Shown: piece by piece, positions 41,084-49,492 of the stretch
How positions within the stretch are numbered: position 1 is the stretch's first letter
Layout: every line of letters starts with the position of its first letter
The notes under the pieces: model-generated
The model's input: the letters and a program-made list of their open reading frames with translations, nothing else
The model's database searches: none
Told to the model about the DNA's origin: nothing
Made by a program: the position numbers and the translations under genes
DNA from: Naegleria lovaniensis
Taxonomy: Eukaryota > Heterolobosea > Eutetramitea > Acrasida > Naegleriidae
DNA: 64,000 nucleotides
Direction: 5' to 3'
Assembly (NCBI RefSeq): GCF_003324165.1
Contig: NW_025407825.1
Span: 434,001 to 498,000 of the forward strand

Positions 41084-44000
41084 CACGTTAACAATTGCCA
41101 CCTGTAATCCCAACGGAGTTATTCGAACAGGAAAAGAGGAGCATACAATTAAAAAGCTGCTCAATTTAATGTCTATCTATAGAATTGATCTGTTCGCTGT
41201 AACTGAAACTCATATTAATAATGAAGACAAGACCAAACTGTTATTTCATGAAATGAAAGGCGATCCAAGGAAAGTGATTCTCAACAATGATTATGACAAC
41301 ACTCACAATGGGACTCTTCTTCTTCACAAACTCAACAAGAGAAGAAACAGAATCTTTAATACGAACATCATACATGGGAGACTTCAGTTCACAACGCTGG
41401 TATTTGCAAATAGACAACCGTTGCACATTATCATTATATATAACTATACAGGTGATCAAATCAATGACGAAGAAATGTCCTTGATAAATGAAATCAACAA
41501 CATCCTTATTAAGTTCAATAAGGAACCCTTAATATTAATAGGTGATATTAATGCAGACACCTTTAATCCCTCATCCCTCAAAGATAAGATATGGCTTGAT
41601 CTACTCTCTACACATAGGCTTTATGAATTAAGCTCGGACAATCCATCATATATTCGAAGATCTGGTAACAAGATTCACAGAACTAGGTCTGATCATATGT
41701 ATGCAAACAGATACGTCAGAATCGTTAGAGAAGATATTATGCCTCCCGTTTCTAAAAACGATCACTTACCTATCAGATTCGAGATTGAAATACTAAATCC
41801 CATAAGATCATGGAAAAGATTTATCCCAACATCCGAATTTGAAAAAGTCACCACCTCTCTCTTTGCCGCATTTGAAACCAAAGATTTCAACTCTCTTGAA
41901 AACCTTATCAAAGAAGTATCTATTCAACGTCACTATGTTCCCTCTTTACGTTACAAAGAGAGCAAGAATACCAAAGACACAAAAGATAAGATTGCGAAAG
42001 TCTTAAAGGAGATGAAAGAAAACGACGCAATCGATCAAATGACAAATGAAATCAAAGAACTCAACAAAGAATTAGAACAGTCCTCAAAACTGGACACTGC
42101 TCAAATTCGAAAAGAGTGGATTGACAAAATTAATACCAAGAATATTTCGTATCTTTTCAAATTCGACGACAAATTGAACTCAAAAGAGATTAATTGGAAC
42201 AGCCTTCCACACAACGTCACACGCGACTCAACACTCAAATTTTTCAAGGAAAAGTTTACATCCCAAAACCAAAATATCAACATAAGACTTCCAAAGAGTA
42301 CAGTAAAGAAAGGACCTCCAGAAATAACAATAACGAATGATGATGTCAAAGGTGCAATCGCAAGAATTAAGTCCCACTCAACAGGACCAGATTTCATCCC
42401 AAACAAGTTACTCAAAAACATGAAAGAAGATGATATTAAGAAATTAACTTTCGAATTTAACAAGATGCTGGAAGAAGAGAATATTCCAGAAGCCATGAAA
42501 AAAGGATGGATTAAGCTTATACCAAAAAAGGACAAAGTTGAGAGCCATAGAGATATCAGACCAATCACAATTATGAACACTTTATACAGGCTTTTGTTCA
42601 ACATAGTGGCTTTTAAACTAAGACCATGGGCAAATGAAAATCTCAACTACCGGCAACAAGCTTTTATATCCAATCGACAAGTTAATAATCATATAATGGT
42701 CCTGCAAGGTCTGAGACAAAGGATTAAGAAAGGATTTGTAGTAACAAACCTTGATATTGAGAACGCATATGATTCAGTAGAACACCAATGCCTTGAACAA
42801 GCCTTAAAACACTGCAAATTCCCAAAGAAACTCATGAACTTTATTTTAAATGCATACAAAGGGCACGAATGTACAATTGAATGGAACGACTCTCTTTCGG
42901 AACCGTTTGTTAAAACAAGAGGTGTCCCTCAAGGATGTCCTTTTGCTCCACTAGCATATGACTGTATAACCCAAATAATTATTGACAAAGCAATTGATGA
43001 ATGGAATATTCCAATCAAGCCCTCCACTATAAGCCCTAATGCCATTGGTCTCAAATTCTTTGCAGATGATCTTTCTGTCGTGGGAGATGTCAACAACAAA
43101 TACCAAGAAAGAATAGACGATGTTTCAAAATGGATCAATGAGTTACACCTTAAAATTAATACAAAGAAATCATTAATGACAGTAATTCCCCATCGAAAAC
43201 ACCCAGATTTCCAAATCAAAATTAACGGGGAGAATGTTCCACGAACAGACAATCAGCGCACTCTTGGAAACTATTTAACGGAAGACAGCTCATTTAAAGA
43301 AGAAATCAAACGACGAATTTTAAAAATTCAGCAACTTCTACAATTAATGCCCATACACCTAATAGAACCAAGAAACCTTAATCAGATAACTATGTCAAAG
43401 ACGATATCATCATTCACTCATATAATCAGAGGTAACCCTGTTTCTAGAACCCTGCTCCAAGGTATTGACAGAACAATAAGGAAGCAATGTCGTAAATTAC
43501 TACAAATAGACATGAGGACAAGCAAAGCATCACTCTATCTTCCAATTGAAAAAGGAGGTCTCAACATCCCTAATATAGAGCTATTTAGCAAACTAATTAC
43601 TATCAAAACAATCCAATACCAAGGACACTCAAACAACTGCTTGGTGAAAAAAGCTGTCGTACAAAGTCTGCAGAACTGCAAGAAATGTAAGACCAAAAAT
43701 CTTAATTATTGGGAGAACGTTTGGGATATTTGTAACGAAAATAATTTGAAGATAATTTTCGGAAGATCAGATCACAGATTCAAAACTCCTAAAGCCCACA
43801 AAAAAGAACGAGAAATTGCAATATGGACCGATGGATCAAGATCCAAAGATGGAACTGGAATAGGAATCCTTATTCAATCAAGTAATGCAACAACATGCCA
43901 TAAATACAAATTGGATCCTAGGTATACCCATAACATGGCAGAATTAAGTGCAGTGGTCACTTCGTTGAAGTTGATCCCTTCATCTAGCTCAGTGACGATT

Positions 44001-44756
44001 ACGACGGACAGTGAAATTGCTCAAAAGATTTTCACAAACAACAACTATCGAGGACAATTCATTCAACTCAAAAGAGAATATGAGGCAACAATACAAGACA
44101 AAAAACTTAAAGTTACCATTGAATGGGTAAAAGGACATGATAAATGTCAGGAAAACAACTTCGTTGACAAACTGGCAAAAAACGCAAGTACCAAAGGCAA
44201 ATTTTTGGATCCAAAGAACCTATTCACACAAGAACAACTTCTCATCATTAAGGACTCATTATGGATCCCCAACCCTTGTAGAATAATTAGAAATAATTGG
44301 CTATCACAGATATCGGAAAATAGTCAAGTGACAAACCTAGTGAGCGATACTACTTTTCGTTATATTGAAGGAAAATCAACACCACATCACAAATACTCCA
44401 TATGGAGAAACCTTAATTTCTGCCATGTTCGGAGCTTCAAACAACATATATGCCCAGAATGCAATGTTCCTCTATCTCATGAACACTTAATTCTCCAGTG
44501 TCCACTTCTCCAGTTTCAGCGAAAATGGGCAATTGATAACATCAAAAAGCATACCAATCGAGATCCAATTTTAGTGTCAACAGAATCAGATCACCTCAAC
44601 AACTACAAGTTTTACCTCAATTACAAAGGAATTCTTCAACACAACACTATCATGGACTCCATTAGCCTCTTCCACAGAGAATGGTTTAATATCCAGAGTA
44701 CACTATCGTTACTAGCTGGACATGCACATACTCAATACTGGAAGATTGTACAATAA
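41070..44756 (+). CDS. LINE ORF2: endonuclease, reverse transcriptase, RNase H
   Basis: 1228 residues from the first in-frame ATG at 41070; the frame overlaps the end of ORF1 by 14 bases. The APE endonuclease (~1-235) shows AVTETHI, LIGDINAD, SDHMYAN and the terminal NDHLP. The reverse transcriptase (~420-720) has motif A NLDIENAYDSV, motif B RGVPQGCPFAPL and the catalytic FADD (~664). The RNase H domain (~915-1055) keeps its acidic residues in WTDGSRSKDGTG, MAELSAV, TTDSEIA and NNFVDKLA. A Cys/His motif (CPEC, then HEHLILQC) lies near 1130. All key catalytic residues of the three enzymes appear present, so the protein looks functional. It nicks the target and copies element RNA at the nick. 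Confidence 0.94.
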   Translation: MMNSNTLTIATCNPNGVIRTGKEEHTIKKLLNLMSIYRIDLFAVTETHINNEDKTKLLFHEMKGDPRKVILNNDYDNTHNGTLLLHKLNKRRNRIFNTNIIHGRLQFTTLVFANRQPLHIIIIYNYTGDQINDEEMSLINEINNILIKFNKEPLILIGDINADTFNPSSLKDKIWLDLLSTHRLYELSSDNPSYIRRSGNKIHRTRSDHMYANRYVRIVREDIMPPVSKNDHLPIRFEIEILNPIRSWKRFIPTSEFEKVTTSLFAAFETKDFNSLENLIKEVSIQRHYVPSLRYKESKNTKDTKDKIAKVLKEMKENDAIDQMTNEIKELNKELEQSSKLDTAQIRKEWIDKINTKNISYLFKFDDKLNSKEINWNSLPHNVTRDSTLKFFKEKFTSQNQNINIRLPKSTVKKGPPEITITNDDVKGAIARIKSHSTGPDFIPNKLLKNMKEDDIKKLTFEFNKMLEEENIPEAMKKGWIKLIPKKDKVESHRDIRPITIMNTLYRLLFNIVAFKLRPWANENLNYRQQAFISNRQVNNHIMVLQGLRQRIKKGFVVTNLDIENAYDSVEHQCLEQALKHCKFPKKLMNFILNAYKGHECTIEWNDSLSEPFVKTRGVPQGCPFAPLAYDCITQIIIDKAIDEWNIPIKPSTISPNAIGLKFFADDLSVVGDVNNKYQERIDDVSKWINELHLKINTKKSLMTVIPHRKHPDFQIKINGENVPRTDNQRTLGNYLTEDSSFKEEIKRRILKIQQLLQLMPIHLIEPRNLNQITMSKTISSFTHIIRGNPVSRTLLQGIDRTIRKQCRKLLQIDMRTSKASLYLPIEKGGLNIPNIELFSKLITIKTIQYQGHSNNCLVKKAVVQSLQNCKKCKTKNLNYWENVWDICNENNLKIIFGRSDHRFKTPKAHKKEREIAIWTDGSRSKDGTGIGILIQSSNATTCHKYKLDPRYTHNMAELSAVVTSLKLIPSSSSVTITTDSEIAQKIFTNNNYRGQFIQLKREYEATIQDKKLKVTIEWVKGHDKCQENNFVDKLAKNASTKGKFLDPKNLFTQEQLLIIKDSLWIPNPCRIIRNNWLSQISENSQVTNLVSDTTFRYIEGKSTPHHKYSIWRNLNFCHVRSFKQHICPECNVPLSHEHLILQCPLLQFQRKWAIDNIKKHTNRDPILVSTESDHLNNYKFYLNYKGILQHNTIMDSISLFHREWFNIQSTLSLLAGHAHTQYWKIVQ

Positions 44757-44802
44757 TCTCACTTACTCCGTGCCACTGGCGCAAAGTTTCATAAACATCA
44801 AA

Positions 44803-44818
44803 TTTTTTAACGAATAAC
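44803..44818. repeat. Target-site duplication, 3' copy of the LINE insertion
   Basis: TTTTTTAACGAATAAC follows the LINE 3' end and is identical to 39598-39613. The remaining 17 bases (ACCTCCGTTTAAAAAAA) lead into the start codon of the RAB3GAP2-like gene. Confidence 0.93.
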
Positions 44819-44835
44819 ACCTCCGTTTAAAAAAA

Positions 44836-46355
44836 ATGCAATTATCAAAACTCTCGTCCTCGTTAAAAGAAGGACTTGCATGGATCGGAAAAGAACTACA
44901 CGAGACAATATTTGATCATTATCAAGAATTAGATTCTGATGATTGGTTTTTGAATGGAACAGACACCCATGTGGCTGTTTCTTATAATTGTACCTATATT
45001 GCAATTGCTCATTTGAATACTTGTTTTTTATGTATTTGTGAGAAGGATGATTATCATTTAATTCAGTTGGAAAATCCTTGTAAATATGAAGGGTAATTAT
45101 CGGAAAGTTTTTTGATGCATATTTAAAATTGTAACAACTATTTTGAACTATTCTCAAACAGTGAAAGAATAACGTCCCTAATGTGGATTGCATTCAAAGA
45201 TAATAACAAAGAAAATGTATTTCTTTTAATTGGTACATCCGAAGGCTTTCTTAGAATTCACAGCGTTTCTACAAACAGTATCATTCAAGAAGATCGATTT
45301 CATGACTCACCCATTGTGAAAATTAAATCACAAAGCGTTTTTCACTACACCCTTTTGCCAAATTACCAAAAAGAGATTATTCTAATAATTTATTCGAATT
45401 CTTTAGTGACTATTGATCCAATAAGCTTTAAAAAAGAGTTGAATAGCATGATCTCCAATCACGATAACGATTCTTATCAATTCAAGAAATGGATTTTAAA
45501 GGATTCCACAAAAACAAATGATGCCTGCTGCCTCTATTCATATTGTTGTGATGTTTCAATATTTGAAGTGATGGATTTAAAATCTGAATTTGATATTGTA
45601 GGTGCTGGTATGAAGCCGACAATAGCTCACTACTCGACAGAAGAGATTGATGAAATGTCTGTGAAACAACGAACTAGGGTGACGAAAATTGCTACAACAG
45701 TGGCCAATAAGGTTTATAATTTTGCTAGCTCCTGGATTTGGGGTTCCTCTCAAAATAACACTTCTGAGACAAAGAATGAGACATCTCAAGAAGAGCAAAT
45801 ACCAAAAGGCGCTTTCATTCCACTTTCTAATCAATTTTTTGATGAAAAACGTGAGATTTTTGTTGCTGAGCTGGACTATTCTGGGTAAGTACTTGCAGAT
45901 GAACATGTGATTATGATGTTTTGATAAAATCATACAGAAAGCTTCTAGCTACATCAGACTCACTTGGAAGAGTAATGATTTTTGATCTCTCTTCAATGAC
46001 AGTAATGAGAATATTTAAAGGATACAGAGAAGCTCAATGTTATTGGATAGTTATTGGACAAGACACGATGAGCTTGGAACAATCATCCTCAGCAAGTACT
46101 GAGTTACTTTTAATATTTGCTCCAAGGCGTGGTATTTTGGAAGTACGAGGAATGGATGGGAGACGTTATTTTGGCATGACTGTAGGTACTGATAAACGTC
46201 TCGTAAAGTCATCAGGTAGTTTCATTGAGGGAGGAGAGACTAGTTTCAAATATCCCCAATTTTACTTGATCTCCCAAATTGATGGCTCTATTCAGAAGGT
46301 GTCGTTTGACAACATTTCTTTAGACAGAATACCGTTGTCAGACTCAAAAAATTAA
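44836..46355 (+). CDS. RAB3GAP2-like protein (N-terminal domain only)
   Basis: Three exons, 44836-45092, 45162-45884 and 45938-46355, give 465 residues. The protein follows the N-terminal domain of the Rab3 GTPase-activating complex regulatory subunit: a propeller-like region with SYNCTYIAIAHLNTC, then an amphipathic stretch ending ASSWIWGSS, then LLATSDSLGRVMIFDL, FKGYREAQCYWI and the diagnostic APRRGILEVRGMDGRR. Human RAB3GAP2 has about 1390 residues; here the gene ends soon after this domain, so the long C-terminal half is missing or encoded elsewhere. RAB3GAP complexes regulate Rab3 and act as exchange factor for Rab18 at the ER. Its upstream region is now the LINE. Confidence 0.82.
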
Positions 46356-46440
46356 TTCAAAAGTTGGATCCAGCAATATGAATCATTTCATTGAAGTGTT
46401 CGAATCTGCACAATTGTTCGCAAAATAATGTTCAAAAAAA

Positions 46441-47568
46441 ATGGTGTGGTTCTCTGTTGAGGTGTTGTTTGAATCTCAGACCAACAATGTCCTATCCAAT
46501 CAATCGACACGCTCCGATGAGTTGAAAAAGAATAACATCTTTCTCCATGAAGCTCCACTCAATGCTAATTTGATAGAATTTAACTCTGCCCTTGGTAGAG
46601 TAATTAAAGGACGACATGTGCTTTTTACTGCATTTCAATACTTGTTGAGTAACAATTTGATAGAATTAGCCTCCGATGAAGCATCATTGAAAAATAACAA
46701 GTGCATGTTATATAACGAATTATATCCTACATTCCAAACGTGTTGTGATTCATTCTATATTGTAACACACAAAATTCCAGTCAATGTCCAATTAATTAAC
46801 GACGAAAAAGTGAATTTAAAAAAAGTCTGTCAGAAATATTTGAGTGAGACACAATTTATAGAATTATGTAAATTAATGGATCAAGGAGAAAAGTTAAAAG
46901 ACGATGTTGCTGATTCCAATACTTTCGTTAAGTCGATCACTTGTTTTGGACAAAAAAGTTTATCTCATTTGGACTACCAAACAAATGATGACAAGAGTAA
47001 CACGAGGAAAAAAGACAACTCCGTCATGACTCTAAGAAAACTATTTAATACTGATAATGAAAAAACAAAGATCAACATACAAGTAACCGTCAGCAACATT
47101 GAAACACCCTTTCATATTCACTTACTAGCTTGTTCAGCATCTTCATCACAAAACGATTCAAAACAAAAGAAGAGAAAACATCGTCAATTTATTCCTAACG
47201 AAGATCAATTATTGTCGACCAATGATGAAACAGGATCTTTTTTCAGTATTAAGAAAAAGAAGGTAGAGAAAATTGGACCAAGACGACTTAAAATTCCTGA
47301 TGATCTCGCTCTTAAAAAGGAACAACTGGACTACATTTCTGAATCAAATAGACTTAAATCTCGGTTAAAAGATGATCGTCTTCAAAAGATGATTCTGGAA
47401 GTAGACGCTCATCCTGAAAGAGAGAAAGTTTTGGATTATTTCTTAGAAACAGAACCACAATTTCTTACTTTTTGCGAAGAGTTGTTATTTGTGATGGGAA
47501 GAAGAGATGAGTCAGATTTAAGGTCTGTACATCAACTTGCAGAACAGCTTGCCAATCACCACAAATAA
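46441..47568 (+). CDS. Protein with ZNHIT3-like C-terminal helical tail
   Basis: A single exon of 375 residues from the ATG after TTCAAAAAA. The first ~250 residues were not recognised; they look globular and then become Lys-rich (KKRKHR near 240). The last ~70 residues, with YISESNRLKSRLKDDRLQKM, then HPEREKVLDYFLETEPQFLTFCEELL, resemble the C-terminal tail of ZNHIT3, which binds NUFIP1 in box C/D snoRNP assembly. The zinc-HIT finger itself (CxxC pairs at the N-terminus) is absent. A role in snoRNP or R2TP-related assembly is a guess from the tail alone. Confidence 0.5.
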   Translation: MVWFSVEVLFESQTNNVLSNQSTRSDELKKNNIFLHEAPLNANLIEFNSALGRVIKGRHVLFTAFQYLLSNNLIELASDEASLKNNKCMLYNELYPTFQTCCDSFYIVTHKIPVNVQLINDEKVNLKKVCQKYLSETQFIELCKLMDQGEKLKDDVADSNTFVKSITCFGQKSLSHLDYQTNDDKSNTRKKDNSVMTLRKLFNTDNEKTKINIQVTVSNIETPFHIHLLACSASSSQNDSKQKKRKHRQFIPNEDQLLSTNDETGSFFSIKKKKVEKIGPRRLKIPDDLALKKEQLDYISESNRLKSRLKDDRLQKMILEVDAHPEREKVLDYFLETEPQFLTFCEELLFVMGRRDESDLRSVHQLAEQLANHHK

Positions 47569-47729
47569 TTGCTCGCTCTTAGTAAATTTGTCATTTCTTA
47601 CTTTTTAGTTTTGTGTGACAAGATGGAAATTCATGATTAAAGATTCGCTTTCGGAGAGGAATCGCTTGCGCGAGCAAAACTCGCGCAGTTTAAAAAATTT
47701 CTTCATCACAAAAAATCACAGCACAGGCG

Positions 47730-49394
47730 ATGCAGTTTACCTGCGAACTAGGCAACGAGCACCCACCGCTTTCTTCGGGTGCTTCGTTCCATCATCAATT
47801 CAAACCTCTCATAGCAGATAATAATAATGGAGCTGATGGTTATCAATATTATACTCAACAACTTTCTCTTCCCTCGCAACAGTCTTCTAAAACCAACCAA
47901 CCGTCATTTTCACAACATTCAAGCTCACCAAGAATTAATCCTGAATCTTTTGTTACTCTCCATAACGAAATACCATTGGCTTCTGATATGAATAAGAAGG
48001 CTTTGAGTATCTTGTTTGCTAACCAAACAAGACCAAGTCATAACACAGATAGCCTACATTTTGGCAATAATAATAACAATATTGTTTCATCATCAACGTT
48101 TTTTAGAGGCGATGGAAGCCGTAGCCACCTCGGTTCTTTGGCATCATTTGAATTTGGATTCAAACCAACTCCTCATCATGACTATCATGATTCTGCAAAT
48201 CATCATTCGAAAGACTGGTTTTCATTGAACAGCGGTCCAATCAATTCCAACTTTCCGTACTCGATTCAACAACACGGTTTTCCATCCCAATATCACCACT
48301 TTCCACCACTATCTACAACCAAGAGTGCCCCTTCATCTTCTTCTATGATGACTCCGAGATTACCTTCATTGATAGAGCTTGAACCCCATAGGGCAGAGCC
48401 AACAACAACAACTACCTCTTTCTCCTCCTCTTCCCACACACGCCTTATTAACAATTTTGAAATTAATCCTCCTCCACACTCAACAATACTCCATTCAAAA
48501 GTTCCATATTCATCTTCTGCTTTCACTGCCTACAATTCAGCTCCAGATCAAAGCGCAACTCTTCTTTCGAAAAGAAATAGTTTGCAATCTTTCAAGGAAG
48601 TGGTAGACTTTATTGATGAGAAAAAGAAACGCCCAAAAGATCATCAAAACGAATCCAAAAGCAACCATCAACAAGTTGAAACCAAGAAGAGAAAATTGGA
48701 AGAGAATGGAAAAAAGGATCTGTTTGAAGATGATGACGATGAAGGATGTGGAGAAGATGAAGAGAATGGTGTTGATGAAGATTTTGTGAACTCTTCAGAA
48801 AAGTTACTTCCAATTAGATCCTTAGCTCATTTAGTCGGATTGTCTAAAGATGAAGGAAAGACCTGGAGATACCGAGATGTTCGTCGTGCTCTTTTTGAAA
48901 AGACTCCAAAAGAACACACTAAATTCATTGAATCAAATCAACAACATGCCATATTAAGACAGAGACTGCCTCATAAATTGACTTTGGTGAGCTTTTGTAA
49001 GCGCATCATGCTATTGGTGTTCCATTTCATTATAAGAGATGGAAGAGAACCGAAATTCTTTACTCGGAGTCATGTGAAGAGAGACTTGATCGAGGAAACA
49101 CTGGAAAAGGAGGCAAGTGAATTTTTCAAAAGGATCAATAGGGATGTTGCTATGAAAATTCATGCTCTCAGTTGTACAGGTATGAGCTTGGAGCAAGCTT
49201 CCAAAACTGTGAGTTGTTGTACCCATTCTGAGAATGTTATTGCCCTTAGCAAAGATCATGGCGAGCCCAGTTCTTCGACTCCAACATTAGCCTCCTGTTC
49301 TTCAAGCTCTCCTCACTTGAACCATGTCGAACAAAAGGACAGCTCTTTCTCACTTCCTTCTCTTCGTGATTTACTCAAAAAACCACACAAGTAG
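47730..49394 (+). CDS. Low-complexity nuclear-looking protein, unknown
   Basis: A single exon of 554 residues; the family was not recognised. The first ~290 residues are rich in Ser, Asn, His, Pro and Gln. A basic stretch (KKRPKDH, KKRKLEE) is followed by an acidic run (~330-350). Residues ~360-490 look folded: LAHLVGLSKDEGKTWRYRDV, HKLTLVSFCKRIMLLVFHFI and FFTRSHVKRDLIEETLEKEA. The composition suggests a nuclear regulator, but no DNA-binding motif was seen. The ATG at 47730 lacks the usual A-run, so the true start may lie elsewhere, for example at 47991. Confidence 0.55.
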   Translation: MQFTCELGNEHPPLSSGASFHHQFKPLIADNNNGADGYQYYTQQLSLPSQQSSKTNQPSFSQHSSSPRINPESFVTLHNEIPLASDMNKKALSILFANQTRPSHNTDSLHFGNNNNNIVSSSTFFRGDGSRSHLGSLASFEFGFKPTPHHDYHDSANHHSKDWFSLNSGPINSNFPYSIQQHGFPSQYHHFPPLSTTKSAPSSSSMMTPRLPSLIELEPHRAEPTTTTTSFSSSSHTRLINNFEINPPPHSTILHSKVPYSSSAFTAYNSAPDQSATLLSKRNSLQSFKEVVDFIDEKKKRPKDHQNESKSNHQQVETKKRKLEENGKKDLFEDDDDEGCGEDEENGVDEDFVNSSEKLLPIRSLAHLVGLSKDEGKTWRYRDVRRALFEKTPKEHTKFIESNQQHAILRQRLPHKLTLVSFCKRIMLLVFHFIIRDGREPKFFTRSHVKRDLIEETLEKEASEFFKRINRDVAMKIHALSCTGMSLEQASKTVSCCTHSENVIALSKDHGEPSSSTPTLASCSSSSPHLNHVEQKDSSFSLPSLRDLLKKPHK

Positions 49395-49492
49395 CTCAGC
49401 AATGTGTCAATCAAGACAATTAAAGTAGTTGACTTGTTTGTCCATGAAAAGCAACATGTACTTCAAATAAACAAAAAAATTGCCCTGATATC

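Larger units (their letters stand above)
39614..44802 (+). mobile_element. Complete LINE (non-LTR) retrotransposon, two intact ORFs
   Basis: The element is 5189 bases long and bounded by perfect 16-base target-site duplications. It has a 15-base 5' leader, ORF1 (39629-41083), ORF2 (41070-44756) and a 46-base 3' end (GTGCCACTGGCGCAAAG, then CATAAACATCAAA) without a poly(A) tail or simple repeat tail. ORF2 has an APE-type endonuclease, a reverse transcriptase, an RNase H domain and a terminal Cys-His motif. RNase H in a two-ORF APE-type LINE is known from groups such as I, R1, Tad and Ingi; which clade this belongs to cannot be told by eye. Both ORFs are open over their whole length and the duplications are identical, so the insertion looks recent and possibly active. 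It lies between the EAF7-like and RAB3GAP2-like genes, in the orientation of the latter. Confidence 0.95.

Noticed and set aside
39614-44802. Possibility of an LTR retroelement
   Set aside because: No long terminal repeats, protease or integrase; an APE endonuclease and target-site duplications directly at the ends identify a LINE.
46356-46440. Possible intron joining the RAB3GAP2-like gene to the next ORF
   Set aside because: The next ORF has its own A-run start context, and no donor before 46355 was convincing.
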